The translations under genes were made by a program, and so were the position numbers. This document shows positions 33,723 to 43,212 of a stretch of 64,000 bases of DNA, piece after piece; position 1 is the stretch's first letter; every line of letters starts with the position of its first letter. Source of the DNA: Strigamia acuminata (taxonomy: Eukaryota; Arthropoda; Chilopoda; Geophilomorpha; Linotaeniidae). The stretch covers positions 3,351,087 to 3,415,086 of the forward strand of contig OX442314.1 of assembly GCA_949358305.1 (NCBI GenBank), in the 5' to 3' direction. The notes under the pieces were generated by a model. That model was given only the letters and a program-made list of their open reading frames with translations, was not told the origin of the DNA and searched no databases.

Positions 33723-36700
33723 ATGTCAGACAAAGACGAACAATCCGCGTCTGAAACCGAGCAACCTATGCTCAGAAAGAGAAACAGGACCTCCGACTAC
33801 CACCAAAGGTCGGGCGGTCCAGTTCCAGAACAATCCGCTAAGGCGAAAGCCCGAGCGAACAAACAAAAAGTTAATACGCAGAAAAAGGAGCAAGCTGCAT
33901 CGCTCGCGGCCCACCATGGGCCAGAGCGAGAGCGGATTCCCTTGAATACGCAAACCTTTGAAGATACCGATACAGAAGTTCCAGAAAATTGCGAAGAAAT
34001 TCACGAACAATCAACCGAACGAGTATCGATATTAGTGGCCGAGGAGACACACAAAACTCCGAGGCAAACAAATACAATCGGCACCAATGGACCAAACTCC
34101 AGTACGGAACCAAGGCGGGACCCCGATAACTCCCCAAGTTACGGCGAGACCTGCCTCCGTTTCCCCCGAAGTGACCCATCGCCACCAATGGACCAGACTC
34201 CAGTACGGAACCTGGGCGGGACCCCGATAACTCCCCAAGTTACGGCGAGACCTGCCTCCGTTCCCCCTGAAGTGGCCCATTTAATACGGCTGACACAACA
34301 AGCGGCCCAACTCGAAGCAGTAATAGACATTCCAGTCGGAACGTCAGTTTGGGAATCGATTACCCTGCTCACTGATGCTATTTGTGTGGCACAAACCCCA
34401 ACGCCAGTCGCAACACCAGCAGCGGAAACGCCCATGCAACAAGAAACGCCAAGTGAAATAGGCGGTTTTGTACCCGACCCCCAAAAGGCCCTTTACAAAG
34501 CCCGCGAAAAAGCTCGAGAAGAAGCGAGATTGGAAACAATAAATCGGCAACGAAAATTGAGCGCAGAAAGAAGACAACTTTGGAGGGAAGAAGAAGAAAA
34601 ACAACAACGCGACAAAAGGACAGTCGAGCGAACGGAAAGAATAATACAAAGAATGAGAGCTGAACAGGCTAGAGAGAAAAAAGAGCAACAATTAGACGAA
34701 CAAAAAAAATGGGAAGCCGAAAACTGGGAGAAAGAAGCAAAAAAATTCAGACAAGAAAACCGTGAACTAGCAGTGAATGTGAAAGCCAAAGAGGGAAAAG
34801 ATTTCGTAACCAATTCCAAGCCGCATGTCCACGAGCAAACGACAAAGGACAACAGAAAGGAAGCATCGAATAGAACTAAAACACTGCTAAGCTGCCTCGA
34901 GTCTGAATTTGAAAATTATAAACACAAGCCAAAGAAAAAAGCTCAAGACAGAAAAGCAACGCCCCCTTCATGTCCAAGCCACACCAAAGTAACGAGCAAG
35001 GTCAGCCACTTGACCAAGCTGTTAACGAAAGCGTCAGACGGCAAGACTGCACAGAAAGAGAATTTAACAAAAACAGTCTTTTCTTTTTCGGGAAGAATAA
35101 ACTGCGACCAAAACAAAAATAAAACGGCAAACGATGTACGGGTTTCTACACTGACTCCACTGCCAATCATGAATATTTGTGATGAACATGGACAAACAAA
35201 TAAAGCAGGGCAAGCAATATTAGAACCAATGGAAAAAATTAAACAATTTGATGAAGGAAACAGTGCGAGAAATACAAGCACCAGCCAAGCACGTCGACGT
35301 ACGAACATCTCGAACACTGACACTTATTCAACCAGTTTGGATGATATCGTGGATCAGCAAATACAAATTGACGCGAGTCGCACAACAGATGAACGAGAAT
35401 GTATCGGTATAAACCGAAAGGGAAGGGAAGAAGCGCTGAAGCAAAGAAAGAAGCATTGTCACAAGCAATGGAACAATAAAAAGCCGCCAAACAATTCGAA
35501 AAATCAGCCAAATTGGCCACAAGGCGGACGACTACATCATTGTCACCACTCTGAAAATAATGACAATAAAGTTCGCCACAAGAAGGAAAATAAACAACAA
35601 GAACGGTCTCAGTCACCATTAATCACCTTAATTCCGTTGCATCCCACGCATAACAAGTTTTATGAAAACAAACATGACATTCAAAAGAAATGCAAAGGAA
35701 TTCGATGTCAATTATTTCACAATAACCAAGATTTGTTGCCGGAAAATATGAATGACAAACCAGAGCTTTTGCAAGATGACCAATCAAGTCCTCATCAGGA
35801 AACTGTCCAACAAAAACAGCCCGACGTAACTCCAGCCCAACCGGAGCAAGCGATTTCGGAGAGGGAGGAAGCAGAAGAAAGCACTTCTGAAAATGATAAA
35901 ACACATCATCCTCACTGTGCCAAACAGAAATGCGACGAACATCATCCCGAGCGAGAAGACAGACAATGGAATCGATTGTTACCTCCAATGAACAAATATA
36001 AAGGCACCCCCTGTCTAAATGAAAGCAAAAAAATAAAAGACTGCATTCAGGAGCCTAACCAATCAAGCACGTTGCATAATCCCAAAGTTGACTGTCAAAT
36101 TAGGGCCTCTTCACGCAGCCCGATAAAAACCAGAGCAACGGTGAAACAAAAACAGCTAGAAAAAAGGGCTCAACCACCTCCAGTTGGGACGTTACAAACT
36201 CCTCAAGTTACTAAACCCATCAGAAAGAAAAACCAAAAAGAGAAACGAAAAAAGACAAGAGAAAAAAGGAACCGACCGGCGCAGAGTCAAGCGGCCAATT
36301 GTGAACCATTTGCAATGAAGCGCCGACCGCCCGATCTCACTACGAAGTGCCACAATAAAGAGTTTGTTGCTAACCGCTCCTTCTCAGAGCTCAAGAGAGC
36401 GAATCAGTTGGACGAAGACATCTTGGGAGGGGAAGAGATAAAGAAAGCAACAATAATTTTGGAAGAAAATCAAGAAAAGCCAAAAATGGAGAAAGGAGCA
36501 TTAAAAACAGATTGTGAGCAAGACAAACTGTGTCCAAACTTCAAAGACAATTGGAGTGAGCCAGACAACACTAGAATGATAGCAGTGCAGTCAACTCTGA
36601 AGAAACAAATCCTCTGTTTGTTACACGAGCCCCCGCTGACCAGCCACCCAGACAGGATGAGAAAAAACACTTCTTATCTCATTGGACAATATCCCCAATA

Positions 36701-38276
36701 TGTTGCCACTGGGCGGATTAAGATCTGTGCCCTCGCTAAACGCTTTGCTGTGGAGATCACAGAGAATTTATTCGATGCAGCACTGAAATTCAAATTCAAG
36801 AAAAAAGTATTATCAGACAATGACACGCAATTTGTCTTTCAAATATTCAAAGATTTTGATGGCAAATTAAAGAATATCCCGAGCAAGACATATGGATATG
36901 GGTGCAAGTGGAATCAAAACCTGATTGCACAAAATTTCGACATACTTGAGAGAATTCACAATTTGGAAACGGATATTCCATTCACGGACTGTGAAGCTAA
37001 TGACCATGTTTGGAAAGAAATTCACAAACTGCTCAGTGCAGCCAAGGATACGGCTGCCAGTCAGGCAGTTCAAAGAGGCAGTTCCGGCACGAGCAGAGCT
37101 GGACAGGGCGGCAATACTTACAAACTGCTGCAAATAATAGACAGCTACAAATCAGAGCCTGTGGATGTGGATCGGCTGACACAATATCTGCCAGAAGTTT
37201 CCCCAAAGACATGGTTAGAAATTCAGTCAAAATCAGAACACATTCACCGCTGCATCAAGACTTTAATAACGCTGCCGACAGAGATTGCAAATGAAGAACC
37301 AACCACAGTGGGGCCCGGCCGCGCCAAGCACCAGAAACAAAGCAATGCCGGTACAGCCCCCTCAATCGAAAATTCAATGACGGAAGCCCCAATAGATGAT
37401 CAACGACATCTGGTGGAGTTATCAAACGAGAAGTGGGGCAGTCGATTAACCCCAATTGACCCAGTCATCGTTCAGGCGAGAAATATTCGCCCACAAGTCT
37501 GTGAGAAGATAAACCCTATCAACATTAACCAGCAACGTGACAATAATACAAACAGCCGGCAGAATCCCAATTGTAACAAACTCAAGACTTTTCTTCGTGA
37601 AATGGAAAACGCCAAAGTCGCCGTCGCCACTTTGTCCAATACAGACTTGGCCCAAGATTGCCATGTAAAACAAGCTATGGCTGTTTGGACCACCGTTAAT
37701 CGAGAGGATATAAGCATACCTCCATCAATGAGCGACATGTGGAGCCCAGTTGTCCCCTCGACAAGCAACATCCACTATGGTTTGACACACGACAGAGATG
37801 GACTGTCTTGGCCAATTACATCAGCTAGCCAACAGCCAACCAGCCCCTGGTGTGTCATTTTACCACTTGCAGTTGAGCCCTCGACAACTTCACCATCAAC
37901 TAACAATCGGGAGCGACAAGACTCATCGCAGAACTCACAGGATCAACAACCCAGAGTACCGAGAACAACAAAGTCAATTCCAACTCATACGGCTAGCCCA
38001 TTTGTACTGACCATTGCCATAGAGACATCGGCCACCCACAACGACAGTGGAACTCTCGTTGTATTCCTCACTCATTGGAGGCGTACACAGACCGAAACAA
38101 CATGCAAACCAAAAAATAAACATGTTTGGTTCTCCATGAGTGAGCAAGTGAACCCACGTTCTATTTCCAACGGAAACCAATTATTCCCGACACCACACAT
38201 CCCGGCTTCAGCCTTAAGTTTTGATTATACGTTACCACGGGCTAAGAGCTGGAGGAGAGTTAGGGATCGCTTGTGA
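33723..38276 (+). CDS. Single chimeric ORF of element A (about 1,517 residues)
   Basis: I start it at the ATG at 33723 because the Gag of element B begins with the same MSDKDEQ; another ATG lies six bases upstream. The first 250 residues are Gag-like (AKAKARANK, VGTSVWESITLLTDAIC). A long lysine/glutamine-rich, low-complexity middle follows. Near residue 980 there is a relic of the element B integrase (PLTSHPDRMRKN, VLSDNDTQFVFQIFKDF), and then a stretch equivalent to the Pol tail (EANDHVWKEIHKLL, GGNTYKLL). The last 250 residues resemble ORF3 of element B (QAMAVWTTVNREDISIP). Protease, RT, RNase H and zinc knuckle are absent. Keeping such a frame open without enzymes suggests the protein is used, perhaps as a structural or packaging factor; this is inference. 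Confidence 0.8.
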   Translation: MSDKDEQSASETEQPMLRKRNRTSDYHQRSGGPVPEQSAKAKARANKQKVNTQKKEQAASLAAHHGPERERIPLNTQTFEDTDTEVPENCEEIHEQSTERVSILVAEETHKTPRQTNTIGTNGPNSSTEPRRDPDNSPSYGETCLRFPRSDPSPPMDQTPVRNLGGTPITPQVTARPASVPPEVAHLIRLTQQAAQLEAVIDIPVGTSVWESITLLTDAICVAQTPTPVATPAAETPMQQETPSEIGGFVPDPQKALYKAREKAREEARLETINRQRKLSAERRQLWREEEEKQQRDKRTVERTERIIQRMRAEQAREKKEQQLDEQKKWEAENWEKEAKKFRQENRELAVNVKAKEGKDFVTNSKPHVHEQTTKDNRKEASNRTKTLLSCLESEFENYKHKPKKKAQDRKATPPSCPSHTKVTSKVSHLTKLLTKASDGKTAQKENLTKTVFSFSGRINCDQNKNKTANDVRVSTLTPLPIMNICDEHGQTNKAGQAILEPMEKIKQFDEGNSARNTSTSQARRRTNISNTDTYSTSLDDIVDQQIQIDASRTTDERECIGINRKGREEALKQRKKHCHKQWNNKKPPNNSKNQPNWPQGGRLHHCHHSENNDNKVRHKKENKQQERSQSPLITLIPLHPTHNKFYENKHDIQKKCKGIRCQLFHNNQDLLPENMNDKPELLQDDQSSPHQETVQQKQPDVTPAQPEQAISEREEAEESTSENDKTHHPHCAKQKCDEHHPEREDRQWNRLLPPMNKYKGTPCLNESKKIKDCIQEPNQSSTLHNPKVDCQIRASSRSPIKTRATVKQKQLEKRAQPPPVGTLQTPQVTKPIRKKNQKEKRKKTREKRNRPAQSQAANCEPFAMKRRPPDLTTKCHNKEFVANRSFSELKRANQLDEDILGGEEIKKATIILEENQEKPKMEKGALKTDCEQDKLCPNFKDNWSEPDNTRMIAVQSTLKKQILCLLHEPPLTSHPDRMRKNTSYLIGQYPQYVATGRIKICALAKRFAVEITENLFDAALKFKFKKKVLSDNDTQFVFQIFKDFDGKLKNIPSKTYGYGCKWNQNLIAQNFDILERIHNLETDIPFTDCEANDHVWKEIHKLLSAAKDTAASQAVQRGSSGTSRAGQGGNTYKLLQIIDSYKSEPVDVDRLTQYLPEVSPKTWLEIQSKSEHIHRCIKTLITLPTEIANEEPTTVGPGRAKHQKQSNAGTAPSIENSMTEAPIDDQRHLVELSNEKWGSRLTPIDPVIVQARNIRPQVCEKINPININQQRDNNTNSRQNPNCNKLKTFLREMENAKVAVATLSNTDLAQDCHVKQAMAVWTTVNREDISIPPSMSDMWSPVVPSTSNIHYGLTHDRDGLSWPITSASQQPTSPWCVILPLAVEPSTTSPSTNNRERQDSSQNSQDQQPRVPRTTKSIPTHTASPFVLTIAIETSATHNDSGTLVVFLTHWRRTQTETTCKPKNKHVWFSMSEQVNPRSISNGNQLFPTPHIPASALSFDYTLPRAKSWRRVRDRL
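34082..34283 (+). repeat. Frame-shifting 101-bp tandem duplication in the ORF of element A
   Basis: The block starting CACCAATGGACCA at 34082 is repeated at 34183 with a few changes. The period of 101 is not a multiple of three, so the first copy is read in a different frame (GPNSSTEPRRDPDNS) from the second (MDQTPVRNLGGTPITPQVT). The second copy is in the frame matching element B Gag. Confidence 0.85.
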
Positions 38277-38292
38277 ACACCCCGTGTTCAAA

Positions 38293-38307
38293 GCTGGGGG
38301 AAGGACG
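38293..38307 (+). promoter_or_regulatory. Polypurine tract of element A
   Basis: AGCTGGGGGAAGGACG directly precedes the 3' LTR. The corresponding place in element B reads AGCTGGAGGAGGGACG, so the site is conserved between the two. Confidence 0.75.
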
Positions 38308-39126
38308 TGTGGTGAGCAAAAGGGATAAATATTCCCCCCAAGCGGATATTTGCCCTTTGACTCACTGCAACAGACGGGTCATTCCTCTCGTGTTGGCTCC
38401 GCCTCTCTCTGAGCAGGTGTGTGCCCCGAGGGGAGTGAGGTGTCGGGTGGCAAGCCCCCATTGGCTGCGCCGGCCCCTCACACTGACCCATAAAAGGGAG
38501 AAATTCCCACCAAAAGAAAGAACTTACACAAACGACACCAAGAACACAGCAACTACCTCACCGTCAGGCCAACTTCAACTACAAGTTAGGATTGATCGAG
38601 GATCGCTGAGTAAAGTGCAAACTGTAACTCTCACGAAGTCACTTGCGAGCTATTCCTGCGAAAGCACGAGAATAGCCCTTGTGAAATCACCCAGAATAAT
38701 CGCCCAGACGATTATTCGCCGAAGTAAGTGTCCGAGTGCTTTGTAGGGAACCCCAAAGTTCCTAGACGAGGCCTCTGCGACGCTAAACCAAACCCTAGAC
38801 AACAGGCACGGATAGAAGACTCGAGAGAGCATTCCACCGCGTCCGTGAAGACGAATCCGTGACGAATTAACGACAACTCGAGACGCCGCCTTTGTTCCGC
38901 CGACCACGCGGAATCGACGACGCCATCTTGAGAAATCCTTTGTTCGACGCTGACCACGTCGACTCTAGAATTATTACTGAGTGTATTTTAAAGGCATAAA
39001 GCCTGGTGAATAAATTACCTGTTTATTTACATACATTTAGTATTCATTTGGGTATTTGCATAATTGATCACAGGTAAAGTATTACACGTTAGCGCTATTT
39101 AAACCTATACAAAGTAGGACGCGACA
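38308..39126 (+). repeat. 3' LTR of element A (819 bp)
   Basis: Direct repeat of 32828-33646 with one base difference seen, followed by the ATCT target duplication. Confidence 0.95.
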
Positions 39127-40769
39127 ATCTCTCGCAGTGTGTTGTAGTTTAAGTGTCCCAATCTCACGTGCCAATTGTTGTCTTTTTCCTCCGCTTTATA
39201 AGACTTCTCATTTTCTTTTATGTTTGCCTTCAACACAAACATGTCTCCTTTTCTTGGCACTGTCATAACTTCTTCTCCATTCTCATCGTCAATTATTGCG
39301 CTCGTTTTGGAGAATGTGACTTTTAGTCCATTATCGACAATTTTCGATACTGACAACAAATTGCTTCCAATTTGCGGTACGCATAGTACTTTCTTCAATC
39401 TGGAATTTTTCCCGTCGTGTTCGAGCACAATCTCGCCCATTCCAATCGATTTCATGCTTTTTCCTTTTTTCGCCATTCCGATATTCTTTTCATCCTCATC
39501 GAATGTGTCGAAATGTTTTGCATCCAGCGCCGTCATGTGGCTTGTCGCTCCGGAGTCTAACACCCAATCGCTTTCATCATTTGGTTCTTCATTCGTCTCT
39601 TCATCATTGGTGTTTTCATCCATTTCGTACGTCATGAGTGTGAATTCAGGCTTTTCCTCGTACGCCATCATTGCTATTTCGCTTTTTCCTCTGCCGCGAC
39701 CTCGCTGATTGCCTCTGCCTCGACCACGTCCTCTTGAGTCGCCACTTTTAAATTCTCGTTTCGGTTTCGAACAATCTTTCGATAAGTGACCAAACTCCTG
39801 GCAGTTGTAACATTTTGCCTCACTGTAGCATTCTCGTGCCATGTGCCCTCCGCGGCCACAGTTGAAGCATGTGCGCTTTGGTTTCTGCCCCCTCTCACGT
39901 GTCTTGAGTGCGGTTTCATTTGTTGTCGCATTTTTGTCTTCTTTTCGGGCTGAAATTCGTCCTTCCTCCATTTTTAGTATGTCACGAATTTTTGACATGT
40001 CTAAATTCGCCTGTACTTCAATTGCGCGCACATTCGCGTCAAATTCTCGTCGTAAGCCTTTTGTCACATAAAACTTGCTCTCATAGTCGTCAATTGGTTT
40101 GCCAAGTTTCGCACAGCAGTTAATTATCGCTTCGGCTCTGTTTATGTAGGTGTCTACATCTTCCTTGCTGTTCATCTTCAGCTGTGTCAACTCGCAGGCA
40201 CTTCTCATTTGTAACTCTTGGGTTTTTGCCGCCATGTTGGTTTTTACCAGGTCCCAAAGTGCCTTTGCACCTTTTGTGTTTGAGTACTTCAAGACTTGTG
40301 GTGCAGTCATTGTACTGATCATCGTGAAGTGGGCCGCCGCGTTTTTATCGTCCCAATCGTTCCAAGTTTTCTCTTTTGCGTCAAAATCCGCTTCTCCTTG
40401 GACTCCTCGCTGCGGTTCGGCTCCAACTATTACTTCTTTCCACAATTTCTTGGCCCTGAGGACTCCCTCCACTCTCGATTCCCATAGGAAATAATTCGCA
40501 TCATTTAATGGCTCAATGTTAGCCAAACTCCAATTACCCGTGTCGCTCATCTTTGTTGGTTTCGTCTCAATTTGCACGTATTGTTTAGCTTTTTCTTCCG
40601 TCTCTCGGTTCTGTGGCACAATCTCAATATTGTTTAATTCACCTCGAATCGAATTGTTGCTCACAGTCTTTGTTAAAGCTGTTTCTCGTCGTCTCGTATC
40701 GTGCACTTCAAGATGGCGCGTCGTTACTCTCGGTTTTCGCCTCGTGGTTGCTCTCAACCGTCGCCTCAA
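39127..40769 (-). CDS. Copia gag, protease and start of integrase (5' part of the split ORF)
   Basis: An open frame on the minus strand up to the insertion point. Gag probably starts at the ATG at 40550 ([20 protein letters not shown]), although the frame is open further upstream. It carries the UBN2-like Gag domain and two CCHC zinc knuckles ([14 protein letters not shown] and [14 protein letters not shown]). The protease active site is [11 protein letters not shown]. The first half of the integrase zinc-binding motif ([13 protein letters not shown]) is present, and then the frame runs into element A. A few codons after the junction belong to the LTR of A and end at a stop. Confidence 0.93.
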
Positions 40770-40840
40770 ATCTGCTCAAATTTCGGTCTCAATACCGTTT
40801 TTCTTCAATTCAGTGTGGCTGATGATTGTTCAACCTTCCT

Positions 40841-40851
40841 CTCTGCTACCA
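40841..40851 (-). promoter_or_regulatory. Primer-binding site of the Copia element (initiator tRNA-Met)
   Basis: Two bases inside the 5' LTR the element reads TGGTAGCAGAG. This complements the 3' end of eukaryotic initiator tRNA-Met (…CTCTGCTACCA), the usual primer for Copia/Ty1 elements. Confidence 0.8.
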
Positions 40852-40853
40852 TT

Positions 40854-41062
40854 TGTTATGAATATGGAAATAACGGTTGAAGTTTAATACAAGGTTAGAG
40901 CAACCTCACTGTTCTACATCAAGTGAAAGAGTGGGGAAAAAACACAGGAAGGATGTTCACTCCATATATGGTAGGAGTGTCACCACAGGATATAAAAAAC
41001 TCAAACTACACTAATTGCACAATGACATCAAGTGGTGATTTTCCACATCAAATATCCCAACA
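40854..41062 (-). repeat. 5' LTR of the Copia element (209 bp)
   Basis: Direct repeat of 29794-30002, flanked outward by the CTGCG target duplication and inward by a primer-binding site. Confidence 0.95.
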
Positions 41063-42137
41063 CTGCGGACAATAATAATTAATCAGTCTTAGATTAACTA
41101 ATTCTAAACCAAAGAGTAATAGATTGGTTAATCGTTGTGTCCGCGCCAACAGAAAATTTAAATCCAGGTTCGTCAATGCATAGACCGATAGACCGGACAA
41201 ATTTGGGAAAATGGTGGTCAGAATGATGATATCATCCGTATCGTGTACAGAGCCGTATTCGATGGAATAAGTCCGAAATAATATTTTTTCCGATGTAAAT
41301 TGTTGTTTTAACAGATTAAATAAATCTGGCCAGCGTCGGTGTCGAAACGTTTTTAAAAGAGGCAGTTGGTTTAGAATGTCAAAACAGCCTTCGGATGTGA
41401 CAAAATCTGAGAAAACAACCATAACCACTCCAGTTTCTTGCAATCACTTAATAAGCGGAGCCCATCATCAGTCACATTTACGCTGTACGTTAAGTCCAGA
41501 TGTCGTAATTGTAAACAATATTTACCAATTACAGCTAGAACTTCATCCGTGCAGTCTCTAGACGCGAACCATTGAAGTTGCGGCAATTGCCGAAACAGTT
41601 TGTCCATATATTCAGGTGGAATTTCTACATTGGAGATGGAGTGTGTTAGGTTTAAATGTAAAAGGTTCCTACATTTTTCTCCAATTTTATCTAACAGATA
41701 AGGATATATGGGTTGTTTTAACGTGTAAAAAAAATGTAATGATTTGGTGGCAGGTTGGATGAAAACGTCGGAATCCACGGGTGTTATGTGGTAAAAATTC
41801 TCAAAATTCTCAAAATTATCACGAAGACATTGATATACGTTGGAAATAAATATCAAAGGTTGATTCAGCAGTTGTGTCCGAAAACTGTCGAAATTAGTGC
41901 ACACCATTTGCAAACACAATTGCTTCAGACTAGACGCTGATTTCCGGACTGGCGTGTTGCGAACTATACTTGGATGAATAAAATCTAAAATGAGATGGCA
42001 AGTTTATATTGTATACTACAGGATTACGTATATAGAACGTAACCGGAATTGTGCGTCGAACGTACAGTAGATGCTAACGACAACAAAATTGGAGAAAATG
42101 ATGACAAAATAAAGCCACGGATGTCCTTATTAGGCAT

Positions 42138-42614
42138 CTTTTTGGGGTTAAATTACACCATTAAGGTGTAAATACAATATAACATCTTTATTTCATGATA
42201 CAAGTTTACTCCTACTGTTAAAACACTCTTATTTCTAATAAATATAAATAAACATATTCCGACTTTCAAATTCTCTAGTTGAATTTACCGCTAAATGTTA
42301 AAAGCGCCATCTATTGACAAAATTAACCATTTATTTACTGGAAAATATTACGATTATCACTCTCTTTTTGCTTTTTACCTTGGTAAACCACGACGGAAAC
42401 ATCGCATTATTTAATATAAAAATATATTCTTTAAATTTGTGTTACATGTAGTGTCGTCCTGCGGATAGAATTAGTAACTGCTCCTCCCACTAGCAGCCGA
42501 ATCGTTCCCACCCACTGCAAATTACTCTCGGTAGGGGATCGAGGTAAAAGCACCGAGTCACGACTCACGAACAAGAAATTCATTTTTTCGTTTTGACAGA
42601 TTTTATTTCGGATT
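42138..42614. promoter_or_regulatory. Shared upstream region with a duplicated MPPE1-type promoter/exon 1 (42367-42505)
   Basis: 42367-42505 is the second copy of the segment at 28826-29025. It keeps the minus-strand start codon and the splice donor of the MPPE1-like exon 1. It lies upstream of the leucine-rich-repeat gene (minus) and of CEBPZOS (plus). The rest of the stretch is AT-rich. An AATAAAGATG on the minus strand near 42190 could be a stray polyadenylation signal. Confidence 0.6.
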
Positions 42615-42936
42615 ATGTTCCGTACTTTCCGTCGATACAAGAAGGAAATCTACGGTCTAGCAACAGCCGCGATTGCCGTTGAATTAATCTTTCTCGGCGG
42701 TTCCTACTACGTTTGGTACAATCTCAACCGGTCGCGAGGTAAATTTTTAGATAACCCTCGCCGCCATTAATTTAATCGTTTATCACCACTTTTCAGATTT
42801 CCGTCGCTCTATGCTCGATCGCTTCCCAACTATATTGAATAGTTTCTATTTAATCGGCGAAAAAGTCGGCAATTTACATCAAATTCGACGCGACGATTAC
42901 GAGGCGTGGGGAATCGAACTAAAACAGGACAAATAA
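42615..42936 (+). CDS. CEBPZOS: CEBPZOS-like mitochondrial microprotein
   Basis: Two exons, 42615..42738 and 42797..42936, with a 58-bp GT-AG intron, encode 87 residues. A single membrane segment lies at about residues 14-36 (AAIAVELIFLGGSYYVWYNL). It is followed by a conserved block DFRRSMLDRFPTILNSFYLI and a tail ending in a tryptophan motif (YEAWG). This matches the vertebrate CEBPZOS protein in length, membrane topology and the DFR...FP.IL..YY block. That protein is a small mitochondrial membrane protein of poorly known function. The gene lies 102 bp before the next small ORF on the same strand. Confidence 0.8.
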
Positions 42937-43038
42937 ATAAAATAAAAAAAACCCAAGTAAAAGCGCTTTAACAAAAAAACAAAAAAACATCGTTATTATT
43001 CGTGCCGAATTTTTCGATTTAATAGGACTAAATTAAAT

Positions 43039-43212
43039 ATGCGTTTTACTAGAAACATTAAACGATTGATCGTAGGTGGCGTAGTCGGATTGGTGGCTTA
43101 TCACATCACGTTGAATTTCATCGTTAAAGTATGTCAAAATAATTTGAATTTATAAAAAAATAAAATATTATATTTTTTCTAGCCTCGCAACCGGTCGACA
43201 AGAGATGAATAA
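43039..43212 (+). CDS. 39-residue single-pass membrane microprotein upstream of TBCC
   Basis: Two exons, 43039..43128 and 43183..43212, with a 54-bp intron, encode 39 residues. The sequence has a basic N terminus (MRFTRNIKRL), one hydrophobic segment (IVGGVVGLVAYHITLNFIV) and a charged tail. That layout is common for small mitochondrial inner-membrane proteins, but I do not recognise the family. Its stop codon overlaps the TBCC start codon in the eight bases ATGAATAA (43205-43212), so both frames probably lie on one mRNA. The alternative is that this is only a spliced leader with a fortuitous frame. The conserved style and the precise overlap favour a real dicistronic unit, but this rests on sequence only. 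Confidence 0.55.

Larger units (their letters stand above)
32828..39126 (+). mobile_element. Non-autonomous LTR element A nested in the Copia element
   Basis: 6,299 bp with two 819-bp LTRs differing at one base I can see (33180 A, 38660 G). Ends are TGTGGTG...GCGACA and the 4-bp duplication ATCT occupies 32824-32827 and 39127-39130. It is oriented opposite to the Copia element. The internal part has a tRNA-Pro primer-binding site, one long ORF and a purine-rich tract, but no protease, reverse transcriptase or RNase H. R-U5 sequence, primer site and Gag start match element B, whereas the first 180 bp of the LTR (U3) differ strongly. Element B is therefore the plausible helper family. Confidence 0.95.
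29794..41062 (-). mobile_element. Copia LTR retrotransposon, interrupted by element A
   Basis: LTRs of 209 bp at 29794-30002 and 40854-41062 look identical. Ends are TG...CA and the flanks have a 5-bp duplication CTGCG (29789-29793 and 41063-41067). The element reads on the minus strand, so the 5' LTR is at the higher coordinates. Without the nested element it is about 4.97 kb, a normal Copia length. It sits inside the leucine-rich-repeat gene. The nested insertion falls within the integrase region, so this copy cannot be autonomous now. Confidence 0.96.
29387..42137 (-). pseudogene. Leucine-rich-repeat protein gene split by a Copia insertion
   Basis: Host blocks on the minus strand: probable exon 1 at 42044..42137 (weak), exon 2 from 41984 down to 41063, then, after the Copia element, 29793 down to 29387. 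The frame is continuous across the insertion once the element and one copy of its CTGCG duplication are ignored. Residues show repeating leucine patterns (CRNLLHLNLTHS, CLQLRHLDLTYS, DCKKLEWLWLF, NLKYVAFHHCSS) typical of the cysteine-containing LRRs in F-box proteins, but I see no F-box. A second lesion, a frame change near 41405-41415, separates two overlapping frames, so even without the insertion this copy looks broken unless the base call is wrong. A possible substrate-adaptor role is inferred only from the repeat type. Confidence 0.7.
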
